22,797 bases of DNA, taken from Deferribacteraceae bacterium UBA1873 (GTDB taxonomy: Bacteria; Chrysiogenota; Deferribacteres; Deferribacterales; Flexistipitaceae). Below the pieces are notes generated by a model, which worked only from the letters and a program-made list of their open reading frames with translations, was not told the origin of the DNA and searched no databases. The translations under genes and the position numbers were made by a program. Position 1 is the first letter of the stretch, and the number at the start of each line of letters is the position of its first letter. Location: NCBI GenBank assembly GCA_002338145.1, contig DDHP01000021.1, positions 31,842-54,638 of the forward strand, read 5' to 3'. Shown piece by piece: positions 1 through 8,046 of this stretch.

Positions 1-771
1 ACGCCTGATTCCTTTAGTGATGGTGGGAAGTTCCTGGATTCGAAGAGATATAAAGAATGGATAGATTTTACCAAAGAATCCGGAGTAAATGTTATTGATA
101 TAGGTGGAGAGTCCACAAGACCTGGTTCTAAATCGGTGAGTGCATCTGAAGAAATAGACAGAATTTCTGATGCAGTGAGCTATGCTCTTAAAAATGATTT
201 TGTTGTATCTGTTGATACATATAAACACAAAGTTGCAGAAAAAATGCTGGCAAAAGGTGCGCACATAATAAACGATATAAGTGGTTTTCACTTTGATCCG
301 GATATGCCGAAAGTGTGTTCAGACTATAATGCTGCAGTTTGCCTTATGCACACAAGTGACACGCCTGATAAGATGCAACAGAAAACGGACTATAACAATA
401 TAATTGAAGACATTAAAAAAAATCTTTTTGAATCCGTTGAGAAAGCGCTCAAAGCAGGTATTAAAGCAGAAAGCATTATCATCGATCCCGGTTTTGGTTT
501 TGGGAAAACGCTTGATGATAACTATCTTATACTTAAATATTTACAAGAATTCAGGGAAATGGGGTTTCCTCTTTTGGTTGGTGTGTCAAGGAAATCAATG
601 ATAAATAAGGTGACAAATCAGCCACCGGATGAAAGTATATTGGGTTCAAAAATTATTGAAGCGATTAGTATAGCCAACGGCGCAGATATTATAAGAACAC
701 ATGACCTTAAAGAAGGTTTGCAGATGTTGTCATTAATGAAAGAATACAGAAAGGTACAGATCAATGAATGA
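1..771 (+). CDS. folP: Dihydropteroate synthase, 5' end outside the window
   Basis: Dihydropteroate synthase joins p-aminobenzoate to 6-hydroxymethyl-dihydropterin diphosphate in cytosolic folate synthesis. The frame is open from base 1, and its first residues, TPDSFSDGG, are the family's N-terminal signature, so only a short N-terminal piece (probably 15-30 residues) is missing. Further signatures are the GGESTRPGS pterin-site loop (about residues 35-43), the SVDTYK segment, the NDISG motif and IDPGFGFGKT. About 256 residues are visible, against 270-290 for a full enzyme. A start at the first in-window ATG or GTG would remove conserved motifs and is wrong. The stop overlaps the cdaA start by 8 bases, so the two genes look cotranscribed and coupled. 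The folP-cdaA neighbourhood is familiar from Deltaproteobacteria. Confidence 0.95.
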   Translation, partial: TPDSFSDGGKFLDSKRYKEWIDFTKESGVNVIDIGGESTRPGSKSVSASEEIDRISDAVSYALKNDFVVSVDTYKHKVAEKMLAKGAHIINDISGFHFDPDMPKVCSDYNAAVCLMHTSDTPDKMQQKTDYNNIIEDIKKNLFESVEKALKAGIKAESIIIDPGFGFGKTLDDNYLILKYLQEFREMGFPLLVGVSRKSMINKVTNQPPDESILGSKIIEAISIANGADIIRTHDLKEGLQMLSLMKEYRKVQINE

Positions 772-1549
772 GTTTTTCTCATTTATTTCTTTGATTGATA
801 TTATTGATATAGCCATAATCAGTTATATTATATACCGATTATTGCTGTTAATAAAAGGTACCAGGGCTTTTTATATGGTCTTCGGTATAATTATTTTGAT
901 ATTTGTATCATTTGTTTCCCAGTATCTTGGATTAAAAACCACCAGCTGGGTTTTAAGTAATTTTTCCGGATATTTGTTTTTGACTATAATTATTCTTTTT
1001 CAACCTGAAATACGAAGAGCGCTGGCTTTCATAGGCGAAACAAAAATGTTTGGTACTTCTGGTGAGGATATTTCCTATACTATAGATGAATTGGTTAAGG
1101 CTGCGACCATACTGGCTAACAGGCAGATAGGAGCTCTGATTGTAATGCAGAGAGATACAGAGTTATCCCATTATATCCAGGCAGGAACTAAACTGGATTC
1201 TAATGTTTGCAAAGATTTACTTATCAGTATTTTTATCCCCTACTCACCTCTGCATGACGGAGCAGTTATTATTTCAGAAGGTAAAATAAAATATGCCGGT
1301 TCTATTTTGCCTCTCACAAAACATGAAAATATAGACCGTAAGTTTGGGACAAGACACAGGGCGGCTCTGGGGATAACGGAAGAGACTGATTCTGTCAGTA
1401 TTGTTGTGAGTGAGGAAAGAGGTACAATTTCAGTTGCCTTCAAAGGTAACATTACTTCGGAGTTGGATGCTGATATGCTAAGGGATACGCTGTACAATAT
1501 TTTCCAGCAAAGCAATAAGCCAAAGAGAAGTCAAGATGCTGCTGAATAA
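764..1549 (+). CDS. cdaA: Membrane diadenylate cyclase CdaA (c-di-AMP synthase)
   Basis: CdaA condenses two ATP into cyclic di-AMP at the inner membrane. The 261-residue protein starts with about three hydrophobic segments (residues 10-85) and continues into a DAC domain. Both catalytic signatures are present: DGA at residues 165-167 and RHR at 197-199. Length and layout match Firmicute CdaA/YbbP rather than DisA, which lacks these membrane helices and has a DNA-binding C-terminus. The ATG at 764 lies inside the end of folP. The gene overlaps the following ybbR-domain gene by 14 bases, and glmM comes next, giving the classic cdaA-cdaR-glmM order. In Firmicutes the YbbR protein and GlmM modulate CdaA activity; the same is inferred here. 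No c-di-AMP phosphodiesterase or receptor is visible in the window. Confidence 0.95.
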   Translation: MNEFFSFISLIDIIDIAIISYIIYRLLLLIKGTRAFYMVFGIIILIFVSFVSQYLGLKTTSWVLSNFSGYLFLTIIILFQPEIRRALAFIGETKMFGTSGEDISYTIDELVKAATILANRQIGALIVMQRDTELSHYIQAGTKLDSNVCKDLLISIFIPYSPLHDGAVIISEGKIKYAGSILPLTKHENIDRKFGTRHRAALGITEETDSVSIVVSEERGTISVAFKGNITSELDADMLRDTLYNIFQQSNKPKRSQDAAE

Positions 1550-2438
1550 TATTTTTTTAAAAATATTAAGTGTGGTTCTTGCTATATCCATGTGGATTAT
1601 TGTTGCCACCTCCGAATACGACCAGATACAATTCAGTGTCCCGGTGAAACTTAAAAATGTCCCGGATAATAGGGTTGCAGTAACAGATGAAAATTTGGTT
1701 AATGTCACTCTCAGAGGTTCCCGGTTAATACTTAACTCCCTTTCATATAATGACATTAGTGTGGAAATTGATATCAGTAGTTTTACCGGTTATAAAACGA
1801 CATATAGAATAAAAAACTCTGATATAAAAACTCCTTCAGGCGTTGAGGTAGTCAGGGTTGCACCATCTGTGATAAATATAACTATAGATAATATTATCAG
1901 CAAAAAAGTGGATGTGACACCTTCTTTTGTTGGAGAACCGGCCAAAGGGTTCAAGGTAAATACCCTTGAAATAAAACCATCCTCCGTTGAGGTTGAGGGT
2001 GCGGCCTCTTTGTTAAACGATATAAAATTTATTGAAACATTGCCTATAAATCTTTCCGGTAAAAATAAAAAAGTGAATTATTCCGTGGGAATGAAACGTT
2101 TAAGCGGAATTAAAAATATAGATCCCTCACAGGTTGATGTAATAGTAACATTTCAAGAGGATATTGTTCAGCGCAAACTTGAGAATTTTTCAATTGTTAT
2201 GAGAAATAAAAGAAAGGGGTATACCTACAACCTTCTGACGAAAAAAACTGATATTATTATAAAAGGCAGAAGTGATATTTTGGATAGTGAGAACCTTATT
2301 AAAAATATTACACTTTACGTTGATACGTCCGGCTTAGAAGAAGGGCAGTATCTCAAGGATATAAAATTTGAAAGTAACGTTAATGTGGATATTGTGGATA
2401 TAAGTCCTGCCAAAGCCCGTGTGGAGGTGCTGCAATGA
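1536..2438 (+). CDS. cdaR: YbbR-domain protein, probable CdaA regulator
   Basis: This 300-residue protein has one N-terminal hydrophobic anchor (about residues 5-25, rich in I, L, V and ending at a Trp-containing segment). Three successive YbbR-like beta-rich repeats follow, roughly at residues 30-120, 125-210 and 215-300, so the bulk of the protein should lie outside the cytoplasmic membrane. In Firmicutes the equivalent protein (CdaR/YbbR) binds CdaA and tunes c-di-AMP synthesis. That role is inferred here from domain type and from its position between cdaA and glmM. Firmicute homologues often carry four YbbR repeats, so this one may be shorter. The ATG at 1536 is inside cdaA, behind a purine-rich AGAGAAG, and the stop overlaps the glmM start in ATGA. 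Confidence 0.88.
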   Translation: MLLNNIFLKILSVVLAISMWIIVATSEYDQIQFSVPVKLKNVPDNRVAVTDENLVNVTLRGSRLILNSLSYNDISVEIDISSFTGYKTTYRIKNSDIKTPSGVEVVRVAPSVINITIDNIISKKVDVTPSFVGEPAKGFKVNTLEIKPSSVEVEGAASLLNDIKFIETLPINLSGKNKKVNYSVGMKRLSGIKNIDPSQVDVIVTFQEDIVQRKLENFSIVMRNKRKGYTYNLLTKKTDIIIKGRSDILDSENLIKNITLYVDTSGLEEGQYLKDIKFESNVNVDIVDISPAKARVEVLQ

Positions 2439-3796
2439 GAAAATATTTTGGTACGGATGGTGTAAGGGGTACAGCCAATGTTTATCCAATGACTTCGGAG
2501 TTTGCCCTGCTGCTGGGTAAATCTATTGCAAAAATTTATAAAAATGGCAATAAAAGGCATAAAATAGTTATTGGAAAGGACACCCGCATTTCAAGTTATA
2601 TGTTTGAAAATGCCATAGTTTCCGGAATTTGTTCTATGGGTGTTGACGCAATAATGTTAGGTGTCCTTCCTACACCAGCAATTGCTTTTATTACGAGAAG
2701 TTTGAGGGCGGATTCCGGTGTGGTTATTTCTGCTTCACATAATCCGTACTATGATAATGGTATAAAGTTTTTTTCCAACGATGGTTTTAAACTGAGTGAT
2801 AAAACGGAAATCAAAATAGAAGAGCTCATAGATTCGGAGAATTTTGAAGAAAGTCCGGAGGAAGTGGGCAAGGCTTACCGTATAGAAACGGCAATAGGCA
2901 GATATGTGGAGTATGCGAAAGGCACTTTTGACAAAAACTATGATTTACAGGGGTTTAAAATTGTTTTGGACTGTGCTAACGGGGCTACCTACAAAGTAGC
3001 TCCTATGGCATTTGAAGAGCTGGGTGCCGAAGTTATTGTTATAGGTGATGAGCCCGATGGCTATAATATCAATGAGAATTGCGGGGCTGTTTATCCTGAA
3101 AGAATGGCAAAAAAGGTTATTGAAACAGGTGCCGATCTGGGAATATCTTTTGACGGGGATGGAGACAGGGTTATTTTTGCCGACAATAAAGGGAATGTTG
3201 TCAATGGTGATCATATACTCGGTGTATGCGGTCAATATATGCATTCAAAAGGTATGTTAAATGGTAATACTGTCGTTGCCACCGTAATGAGTAATATTGG
3301 TTTGGAAAAAACACTTAAGGCTTTAGGTATTAATCTTGTAAGAAGTGAAGTGGGTGACAGGTATGTCGTGGAGAAAATGTCCAAAGGGGGATATAACCTT
3401 GGTGGAGAACAATCGGGTCATATTATTTTCAGCGACTATAACTCCACTGGTGATGGCCTTATAAGTGCTTTTCAACTGTTAAAGGTTATGGTGAATACAG
3501 GGCGACCATTGAGCGAATTATCGGAATTTGTCGAAATTTGTCCTCAAGTGCTCAAAAATTTTGAAGTCCCTGAGAAAGTACCTTTTGAAAACCTCACTAA
3601 AACTATGAAGATAATTAACAATTATGAAGAAAAATTCGGTGAGGATGGAAGAATACTGGTCAGATATTCAGGGACTGAGAAAAAACTTAGGGTAATGGTG
3701 GAAGGTGATGATATATCGAAAATATCGGGCATTACTGAAGAAGTAGGCAAAACAGCTATCGGAGAAATCAATAAATATTGTGCAGGCAGGCTATGA
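2435..3796 (+). CDS. glmM: Phosphoglucosamine mutase
   Basis: GlmM interconverts glucosamine-6-phosphate and glucosamine-1-phosphate, the committed step towards UDP-GlcNAc for peptidoglycan and lipid A. The 453-residue length is normal (E. coli 445). The protein opens with YFGTDGVRG. It has the phosphoserine loop SASHNP with active Ser101, the metal-binding DGDGDR at residues 240-245, the sugar-binding GGEQSGH segment, and the C-terminal phosphate-binding RYSGTE. These distinguish GlmM from phosphomannomutases, and the TDGVRG start is characteristic. The ATG at 2435 overlaps the ybbR stop by 4 bases and the stop overlaps pdxJ by 4 bases. Neighbourhood with cdaA/cdaR suggests regulation of, or by, c-di-AMP synthase, as shown for Firmicutes. 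Confidence 0.97.
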   Translation: MRKYFGTDGVRGTANVYPMTSEFALLLGKSIAKIYKNGNKRHKIVIGKDTRISSYMFENAIVSGICSMGVDAIMLGVLPTPAIAFITRSLRADSGVVISASHNPYYDNGIKFFSNDGFKLSDKTEIKIEELIDSENFEESPEEVGKAYRIETAIGRYVEYAKGTFDKNYDLQGFKIVLDCANGATYKVAPMAFEELGAEVIVIGDEPDGYNINENCGAVYPERMAKKVIETGADLGISFDGDGDRVIFADNKGNVVNGDHILGVCGQYMHSKGMLNGNTVVATVMSNIGLEKTLKALGINLVRSEVGDRYVVEKMSKGGYNLGGEQSGHIIFSDYNSTGDGLISAFQLLKVMVNTGRPLSELSEFVEICPQVLKNFEVPEKVPFENLTKTMKIINNYEEKFGEDGRILVRYSGTEKKLRVMVEGDDISKISGITEEVGKTAIGEINKYCAGRL

Positions 3797-4539
3797 TGAC
3801 AAAACTTGGTATAAACGTTGATCATGTGGCAACTTTAAGACAGGCACGGCTAATCAGCGAACCTGATCCGGTGGAAGCAGCAATTTTTGCTGAGCATGGA
3901 GGAGCTGATGGTGTAACTGTTCATTTGCGGGAAGACCGAAGACATATTCAGGATAAAGACGTATATCTTTTAAAAAATATAATTAAAACAAGGTTAAATT
4001 TAGAAATGGCAGCCAGTGAGGAGATATTGGCTGTAGCTTGTGATGTGGCTCCGCATATGGCTACACTTGTTCCGGAAAAGAGAGAGGAATTAACGACGGA
4101 AGGCGGACTGGATGTTATTGGTAATAAAAAAATATTAGCCAAAACAATAAAAAAATTAAAAGAAAACGACATTATTGTGAGTCTTTTTATCGACCCCCAT
4201 GTAAAGCAGATAGATGCTGCAGCAGATATGGGTGTTGATACAGTGGAGCTGCATACGGGTAATTTTGCAGAGGCATCAGGTGAAAAGTTGATTTTATCTG
4301 AGCTTAAAATACTTGTGAACGCTGCAAACTATGCCCGAAATAAAAATATGGTTGTTAATGCAGGTCATGGGCTGAATTATCGCAATACATCAATACTTGT
4401 AAAAAATATACCTTTTTTAAATGAATTGAATATAGGTCATTCAATAGTGGGCAGAAGTGTTTTTGTTGGTATGAAAAATGCTGTTGCTGAGATGAAAAAT
4501 ATAATATCTGCTAATTATAACAGTTACAGTTCTTTATGA
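3793..4539 (+). CDS. pdxJ: Pyridoxine 5'-phosphate synthase
   Basis: PdxJ condenses 1-deoxyxylulose-5-phosphate with 3-amino-2-oxopropyl phosphate to form pyridoxine 5'-phosphate in the DXP-dependent vitamin B6 pathway. Family signatures are GINVDHVATLRQAR near the N-terminus, DGVTVHLREDRRHI (about residues 41-54), the VELHTG segment and the NAGHGLNY loop, with the usual C-terminal IGHSIVGRS. I place the start at ATG 3793, which overlaps the glmM stop (ATGA) behind AGGCAGG and gives 248 residues (E. coli 243). A TTG fifteen bases upstream would add five non-conserved residues. An ATG directly after (3796) would also be possible. The stop overlaps acpS by 4 bases; pdxJ-acpS adjacency is widespread in Gram-negative bacteria. 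Confidence 0.96.
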   Translation: MMTKLGINVDHVATLRQARLISEPDPVEAAIFAEHGGADGVTVHLREDRRHIQDKDVYLLKNIIKTRLNLEMAASEEILAVACDVAPHMATLVPEKREELTTEGGLDVIGNKKILAKTIKKLKENDIIVSLFIDPHVKQIDAAADMGVDTVELHTGNFAEASGEKLILSELKILVNAANYARNKNMVVNAGHGLNYRNTSILVKNIPFLNELNIGHSIVGRSVFVGMKNAVAEMKNIISANYNSYSSL

Positions 4540-4883
4540 TCGGTTGTGATATCATCGAAATTGACAGAATATGGAAAAGTTATGAGAAATTCGGATATTC
4601 TTTTGTGAAGCGTATACTCTCGGATAATGAATACGAAGAGTTTATCAAAAGAAAAAAAAGTAAATTTTTTCTAAGTGGACGCTTTGCGGCTAAAGAAGCA
4701 GTTGCCAAATGCCTTAAAACAGGGATTGGCAGTGTAGGATTCAGAGATATTGAAATAATTTCGGGGCAAAGAGGAGAGCCTGTGGTATATTTAAATAGAA
4801 AGAAAGTTGCCATCGAGGTAACCATTTCCCACTCAAAAAATATTGCGATGGCTGTTGCTTTCGATAACAGAGGTGATAAGTGA
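4536..4883 (+). CDS. acpS: Holo-[acyl-carrier-protein] synthase
   Basis: AcpS transfers the 4'-phosphopantetheine arm of coenzyme A to a serine of acyl carrier protein, activating it for fatty acid and lipid A synthesis. The 115-residue length is typical. The N-terminal IGCDIIEIDRI holds the Mg-binding Asp5, and FAAKEAVAK (about residues 50-58) holds the second acidic ligand and the conserved lysines. The C-terminal TISHS motif is also present. The start ATG overlaps the pdxJ stop and the stop overlaps the GTG of kdsB, both by 4 bases, so translation is probably coupled along the run. Confidence 0.95.
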   Translation: MIGCDIIEIDRIWKSYEKFGYSFVKRILSDNEYEEFIKRKKSKFFLSGRFAAKEAVAKCLKTGIGSVGFRDIEIISGQRGEPVVYLNRKKVAIEVTISHSKNIAMAVAFDNRGDK

Positions 4884-5599
4884 GTGCAATAATTATACCT
4901 GCCAGATATAAGTCTACACGATTACCAGGAAAACCTTTGTTAAAAATAGGTGGCGTTCCTATGATTGTTAAGGTGGCTGTAAATTGTATGAAAAGTGTCG
5001 CTGACAGGGTTATCGTTGCAACTGATGACTTGAGGATATTGGAAGCATGTGAAAAAGTTGAAAATCTGGAAGTAACAATGACAGAAGGAGAATACAACAG
5101 CGGTTCTGACAGAGTAGCAGATGTCGCCAAATTTTTAAGTGATGATACTATTATTAATGTTCAGGGGGATGAGCCTTTTTTACCTGTACCTCTTATAAAT
5201 AATTTAATAGAGGATTTGGAGAAGGGTTCTGTTTATATGAATTCTGCCTATGTTGATATGGATTTTTCCGAATCATACGATTCCAACTGTGTGAAAGTTG
5301 TTATTGATAAAAATGACTATGCCCTTTATTTTAGCCGTTCCCAGATACCTTATCTTCGTAACGGAGGAGGCTATAAATTTAAAAAGCATATAGGTGTTTA
5401 TGGATTTAAAAGGGATTTTTTAATAGAATACAGCGAAATGCCATATACTCCACTGGAAAGAGCCGAAGGTTTGGAGCAGCTCAGGGCATTGGAAAACGGT
5501 TATAAAATAAAAATGATTAAATCTATCAGGGATTCTTTGTCTATAGATACAGAAAGTGATCTGGAAAAAGCCAATATGCTGGATTCTTATAATGGCTGA
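4880..5599 (+). CDS. kdsB: CMP-Kdo synthetase (3-deoxy-manno-octulosonate cytidylyltransferase)
   Basis: KdsB activates Kdo with CTP to give CMP-Kdo, the donor for the inner core of LPS. The 239-residue protein has the nucleotidyltransferase start IIPARYKSTRLPGKPL, the VQGDEPF motif (about residue 91 onward) and an ERAEGLEQLRALENG stretch near the end, all typical of KdsB. The start is GTG at 4880, overlapping the acpS stop (GTGA). No ATG upstream would keep the conserved N-terminus. The neighbouring pyrG makes its CTP substrate, and kdsA/kdsD/kdsC downstream make Kdo, so the cluster is functionally coherent. Its presence shows that the organism makes LPS. Confidence 0.96.
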   Translation: MSAIIIPARYKSTRLPGKPLLKIGGVPMIVKVAVNCMKSVADRVIVATDDLRILEACEKVENLEVTMTEGEYNSGSDRVADVAKFLSDDTIINVQGDEPFLPVPLINNLIEDLEKGSVYMNSAYVDMDFSESYDSNCVKVVIDKNDYALYFSRSQIPYLRNGGGYKFKKHIGVYGFKRDFLIEYSEMPYTPLERAEGLEQLRALENGYKIKMIKSIRDSLSIDTESDLEKANMLDSYNG

Positions 5600-5627
5600 C
5601 TGCAAAAAGATAATTATTAATAAAGAC

Positions 5628-5635
5628 GGAGGAGG
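5628..5635 (+). promoter_or_regulatory. Strong, doubled Shine-Dalgarno of pyrG
   Basis: GGAGGAGG lies 6 bases before the GTG start of pyrG, inside the only gap above 10 bases (5600-5641) in the first 19.7 kb. The two overlapping GGAGG cores support the GTG at 5642 as the start and predict high translation despite the GTG. I see no attenuator hairpin and no GGGCTC-type initially transcribed sequence like the one that controls pyrG in Bacillus. Confidence 0.7.
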
Positions 5636-5641
5636 TACTAA

Positions 5642-7267
5642 GTGGCAAAGTATATTTTTGTGACAGGTGGTGTTTTGTCGTCTCTTGGTAAAGGAATTAC
5701 AGCTTCTTCCATAGGAACGTTACTTGAATTAAGGGGCTACAATGTTGTTATAAAGAAATTTGATCCCTACCTGAATGTTGATCCGGGGACGTTGAGTCCT
5801 TTTCAGCATGGTGAAGTTTTTGTCACTGATGACGGTGCCGAAACTGATCTTGACTTGGGGCATTACGAAAGATTTCTCAATACAAATACGACGAAAGACT
5901 GCAATATTACAACAGGTAAAATTTACTATAACGTTATAGAAAAAGAGAGAAGGGGTGATTATCTGGGTGCTACAGTTCAGGTAATACCTCATATCACAGA
6001 TGAAATTAAGGACAGTATTTTAAAGCTTTCTGATGAGAATGATATTGTAATTACTGAAATAGGAGGAACAGTAGGAGATATTGAAAGTTTGCCTTTTCTT
6101 GAATCCATAAGACAGTTTAAGTTTGATGTGGGAGAGGAAAATGTCTTATATGTGCATGTAACTTTGGTTCCTTTTATAAAAAGTGCAGGTGAGCTGAAAA
6201 CAAAACCTACCCAACATTCAGTCAAAGAATTACGCGAAATAGGTATACAACCGGATATTCTTGTCTGCAGATCCGAGTATCCTTTGGATGAGGTTATAAG
6301 AAAAAAGATTGCTCTTTTTTGCAATGTGTCTAAAAACAATGTTGTAAATGCTATAGATGCAAGCACTATTTATCAGATTCCTTTGTATATGAATAAGGAA
6401 GGAATCGATAAAATGATTATGAAAAAATTCAATCTTGCTGAGCGGGATCTGGATTTAACAAAGTGGGAAGAAATCGTTTACCGTATTAAAAACCCTGAAG
6501 ATGAGGTAGACATAGGTGTTGTGGGAAAATATACAGATCTTAAAGATGCATATATAAGTCTTAATGAAGCACTTATTCATGGGGGGATCGACAATAAATT
6601 GAAGGTTAATGTGAAGTGGATAGATGCTGAAGATTTGGAAAAACCTTCTTTGCCGGATGTTTTACTGGACAGTCTTGATGGGATTCTTATTCCCGGAGGA
6701 TTTGGCGACAGGGGGATAGAAGGTAAAATAAAAGCTGTTAATTTTGCACGTAATAAAGATATTCCTTTTTTTGGTATATGTCTGGGGATGCAGTGCGCAG
6801 TTATTGAGTTTGCACGTAATGTTTTGAAATACGAAAATGCCAACAGTGTGGAATTTAATAAGGGTACCGATTATCCTGTAATTGATCTTATGCATGAGCA
6901 GCGTAATATCAAGCAGCTTGGCGGGACTATGCGCCTTGGTGCATACAGATGTAATTTGAAAAAAGACACCAGAGCTTATCAGGCTTACGGAGAGGAAGTT
7001 GTTTATGAAAGGCACCGGCACAGACTGGAGTTTAACAATGACTATCTGGAAGATTTTGTGAAAAACGGGCTGCTTGTTTCCGGACATAATCCTGACAGAG
7101 ATTTGGTTGAAATAATTGAATTAAAAGCACACAGATGGTTTCTTGGATGCCAGTTTCACCCGGAATTTAAATCCAAGCCCACAAAACCTCATCCTTTGTT
7201 CAGTAAGTTTATTAAAGCAGCTTATAAATATAGAAAAGAGAGACTGGAAAGTCAGGAAAAGGAATAA
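5642..7267 (+). CDS. pyrG: CTP synthase, glutamine-hydrolysing
   Basis: PyrG converts UTP to CTP using ATP and glutamine. At 541 residues it has the normal length. The N-terminal synthase domain carries KYIFVTGGVLSSLGKGI with its P-loop, then FDPYLNVDPGT and the HGEVFVTDDGAETDLDLGHYERF block. The C-terminal class I glutamine amidotransferase domain begins around residue 295, with the oxyanion GGFGDRG, the nucleophile elbow FFGICLGMQCAV (catalytic Cys) and the HPEF histidine-glutamate pair near residue 513. The start is GTG, supported by the strong ribosome site ahead of it. kdsA begins 2 bases after the stop. Position between kdsB and kdsA suggests that CTP supply is coordinated with CMP-Kdo synthesis; a similar kdsB-pyrG linkage is known in Chlamydia. 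Confidence 0.98.
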   Translation: MAKYIFVTGGVLSSLGKGITASSIGTLLELRGYNVVIKKFDPYLNVDPGTLSPFQHGEVFVTDDGAETDLDLGHYERFLNTNTTKDCNITTGKIYYNVIEKERRGDYLGATVQVIPHITDEIKDSILKLSDENDIVITEIGGTVGDIESLPFLESIRQFKFDVGEENVLYVHVTLVPFIKSAGELKTKPTQHSVKELREIGIQPDILVCRSEYPLDEVIRKKIALFCNVSKNNVVNAIDASTIYQIPLYMNKEGIDKMIMKKFNLAERDLDLTKWEEIVYRIKNPEDEVDIGVVGKYTDLKDAYISLNEALIHGGIDNKLKVNVKWIDAEDLEKPSLPDVLLDSLDGILIPGGFGDRGIEGKIKAVNFARNKDIPFFGICLGMQCAVIEFARNVLKYENANSVEFNKGTDYPVIDLMHEQRNIKQLGGTMRLGAYRCNLKKDTRAYQAYGEEVVYERHRHRLEFNNDYLEDFVKNGLLVSGHNPDRDLVEIIELKAHRWFLGCQFHPEFKSKPTKPHPLFSKFIKAAYKYRKERLESQEKE

Positions 7268-7269
7268 TT

Positions 7270-8046
7270 ATGTTATTGCTGGCGGGTCCGTGCGTTATAG
7301 AGAATGATGAAATTGGTTTTCAAACATGTGAATTTTTACTCAATCAGTCTGAAAAGTATGGTTTTGATTTTTATTTTAAGTCATCTTTTGATAAAGCTAA
7401 CAGGAGTTCTGTTAGCTCATACAGAGGCCCCGGGCTGGAAAAAGGTACATTGTTTTTTGAAAAAATAAAAGAGAAGTTTGGTGTTAAGATTATTACTGAT
7501 TTCCATGAACCTTCACAAGCGGGAAAACTTACCAAATATGTGGATATGTTGCAGATCCCTGCTTTTTTATCGAGGCAAACGGATATGCTGAAAGCGGCAG
7601 TGATTAATGATATTAAAATCAATGTTAAAAAAGGACAGTTTATGTCCCCCTGGGATATGTCAAACGTTGTTGAGAAGCTTAAGGCTTTTGGTGCAACTGC
7701 TGAGAATATTTATTTAACGGAGAGGGGCGTTTCTTTTGGGTATAACAATCTTGTTGTTGACTACAGATCTTTTCCTGTAATGAAATCCACCGGAAGCAGT
7801 GTAATATTTGATGCCACCCATTCCCTGCAATTGCCAGGGGGGCTGGGCAAATCATCCGGAGGACAAAAAGAATTTGTTCCCTACTTGGCAAGAGCTGCGG
7901 CAGCATGTGGAGTAGATGGTTTTTTTATGGAGATACATCCGCAGCCCGATTCTGCATTATGTGATGGGCCTAATATGCTGGATTTTGATATGGCGGAAGA
8001 TATTTTCAAAACAATAAGCATGATTGAGGAATTGTTATGGACGTAA
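7270..8046 (+). CDS. kdsA: Kdo-8-phosphate synthase, metal-dependent type
   Basis: KdsA condenses phosphoenolpyruvate with arabinose-5-phosphate to Kdo-8-phosphate. The 258-residue protein has AGPCVIE at residues 5-11, FKSSFDKANRSS, the QTDML segment, NVKKGQF and LTERG, then DATHSLQLPGG. Cys8 in AGPC, the DATH histidine, the ME glutamate and a C-terminal Asp correspond to the four metal ligands of the Aquifex enzyme. E. coli KdsA, which needs no metal, has Asn in place of that Cys. I therefore infer a metal-dependent class II enzyme. AAAAGGA lies 6 bases before the ATG at 7270. The end overlaps kdsD by 10 bases. Confidence 0.96.
   Translation: MLLLAGPCVIENDEIGFQTCEFLLNQSEKYGFDFYFKSSFDKANRSSVSSYRGPGLEKGTLFFEKIKEKFGVKIITDFHEPSQAGKLTKYVDMLQIPAFLSRQTDMLKAAVINDIKINVKKGQFMSPWDMSNVVEKLKAFGATAENIYLTERGVSFGYNNLVVDYRSFPVMKSTGSSVIFDATHSLQLPGGLGKSSGGQKEFVPYLARAAAACGVDGFFMEIHPQPDSALCDGPNMLDFDMAEDIFKTISMIEELLWT

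Noticed and set aside
404..601. 65-residue plus-strand frame inside folP
   Set aside because: folP motifs (IDPGFGFGKT) run through this interval in another frame; no ribosome site or domain supports a second gene.
3778..3792. Upstream TTG start for pdxJ
   Set aside because: It would add five unconserved residues and deepen the overlap with glmM; ATG 3793 in ATGA overlap matches the other genes of the run.
5592..5660. Very short ATG frame spanning the kdsB-pyrG gap
   Set aside because: It overlaps both flanking genes, has no ribosome site and encodes only about 20 residues before a stop inside pyrG.
6662..7087. 141-residue open frame on the minus strand
   Set aside because: It lies entirely within pyrG, whose motifs are unmistakable, and its translation shows no recognisable domain; it is a shadow frame. 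The same applies to other minus-strand frames such as 4741-5130 and 5989-6366.
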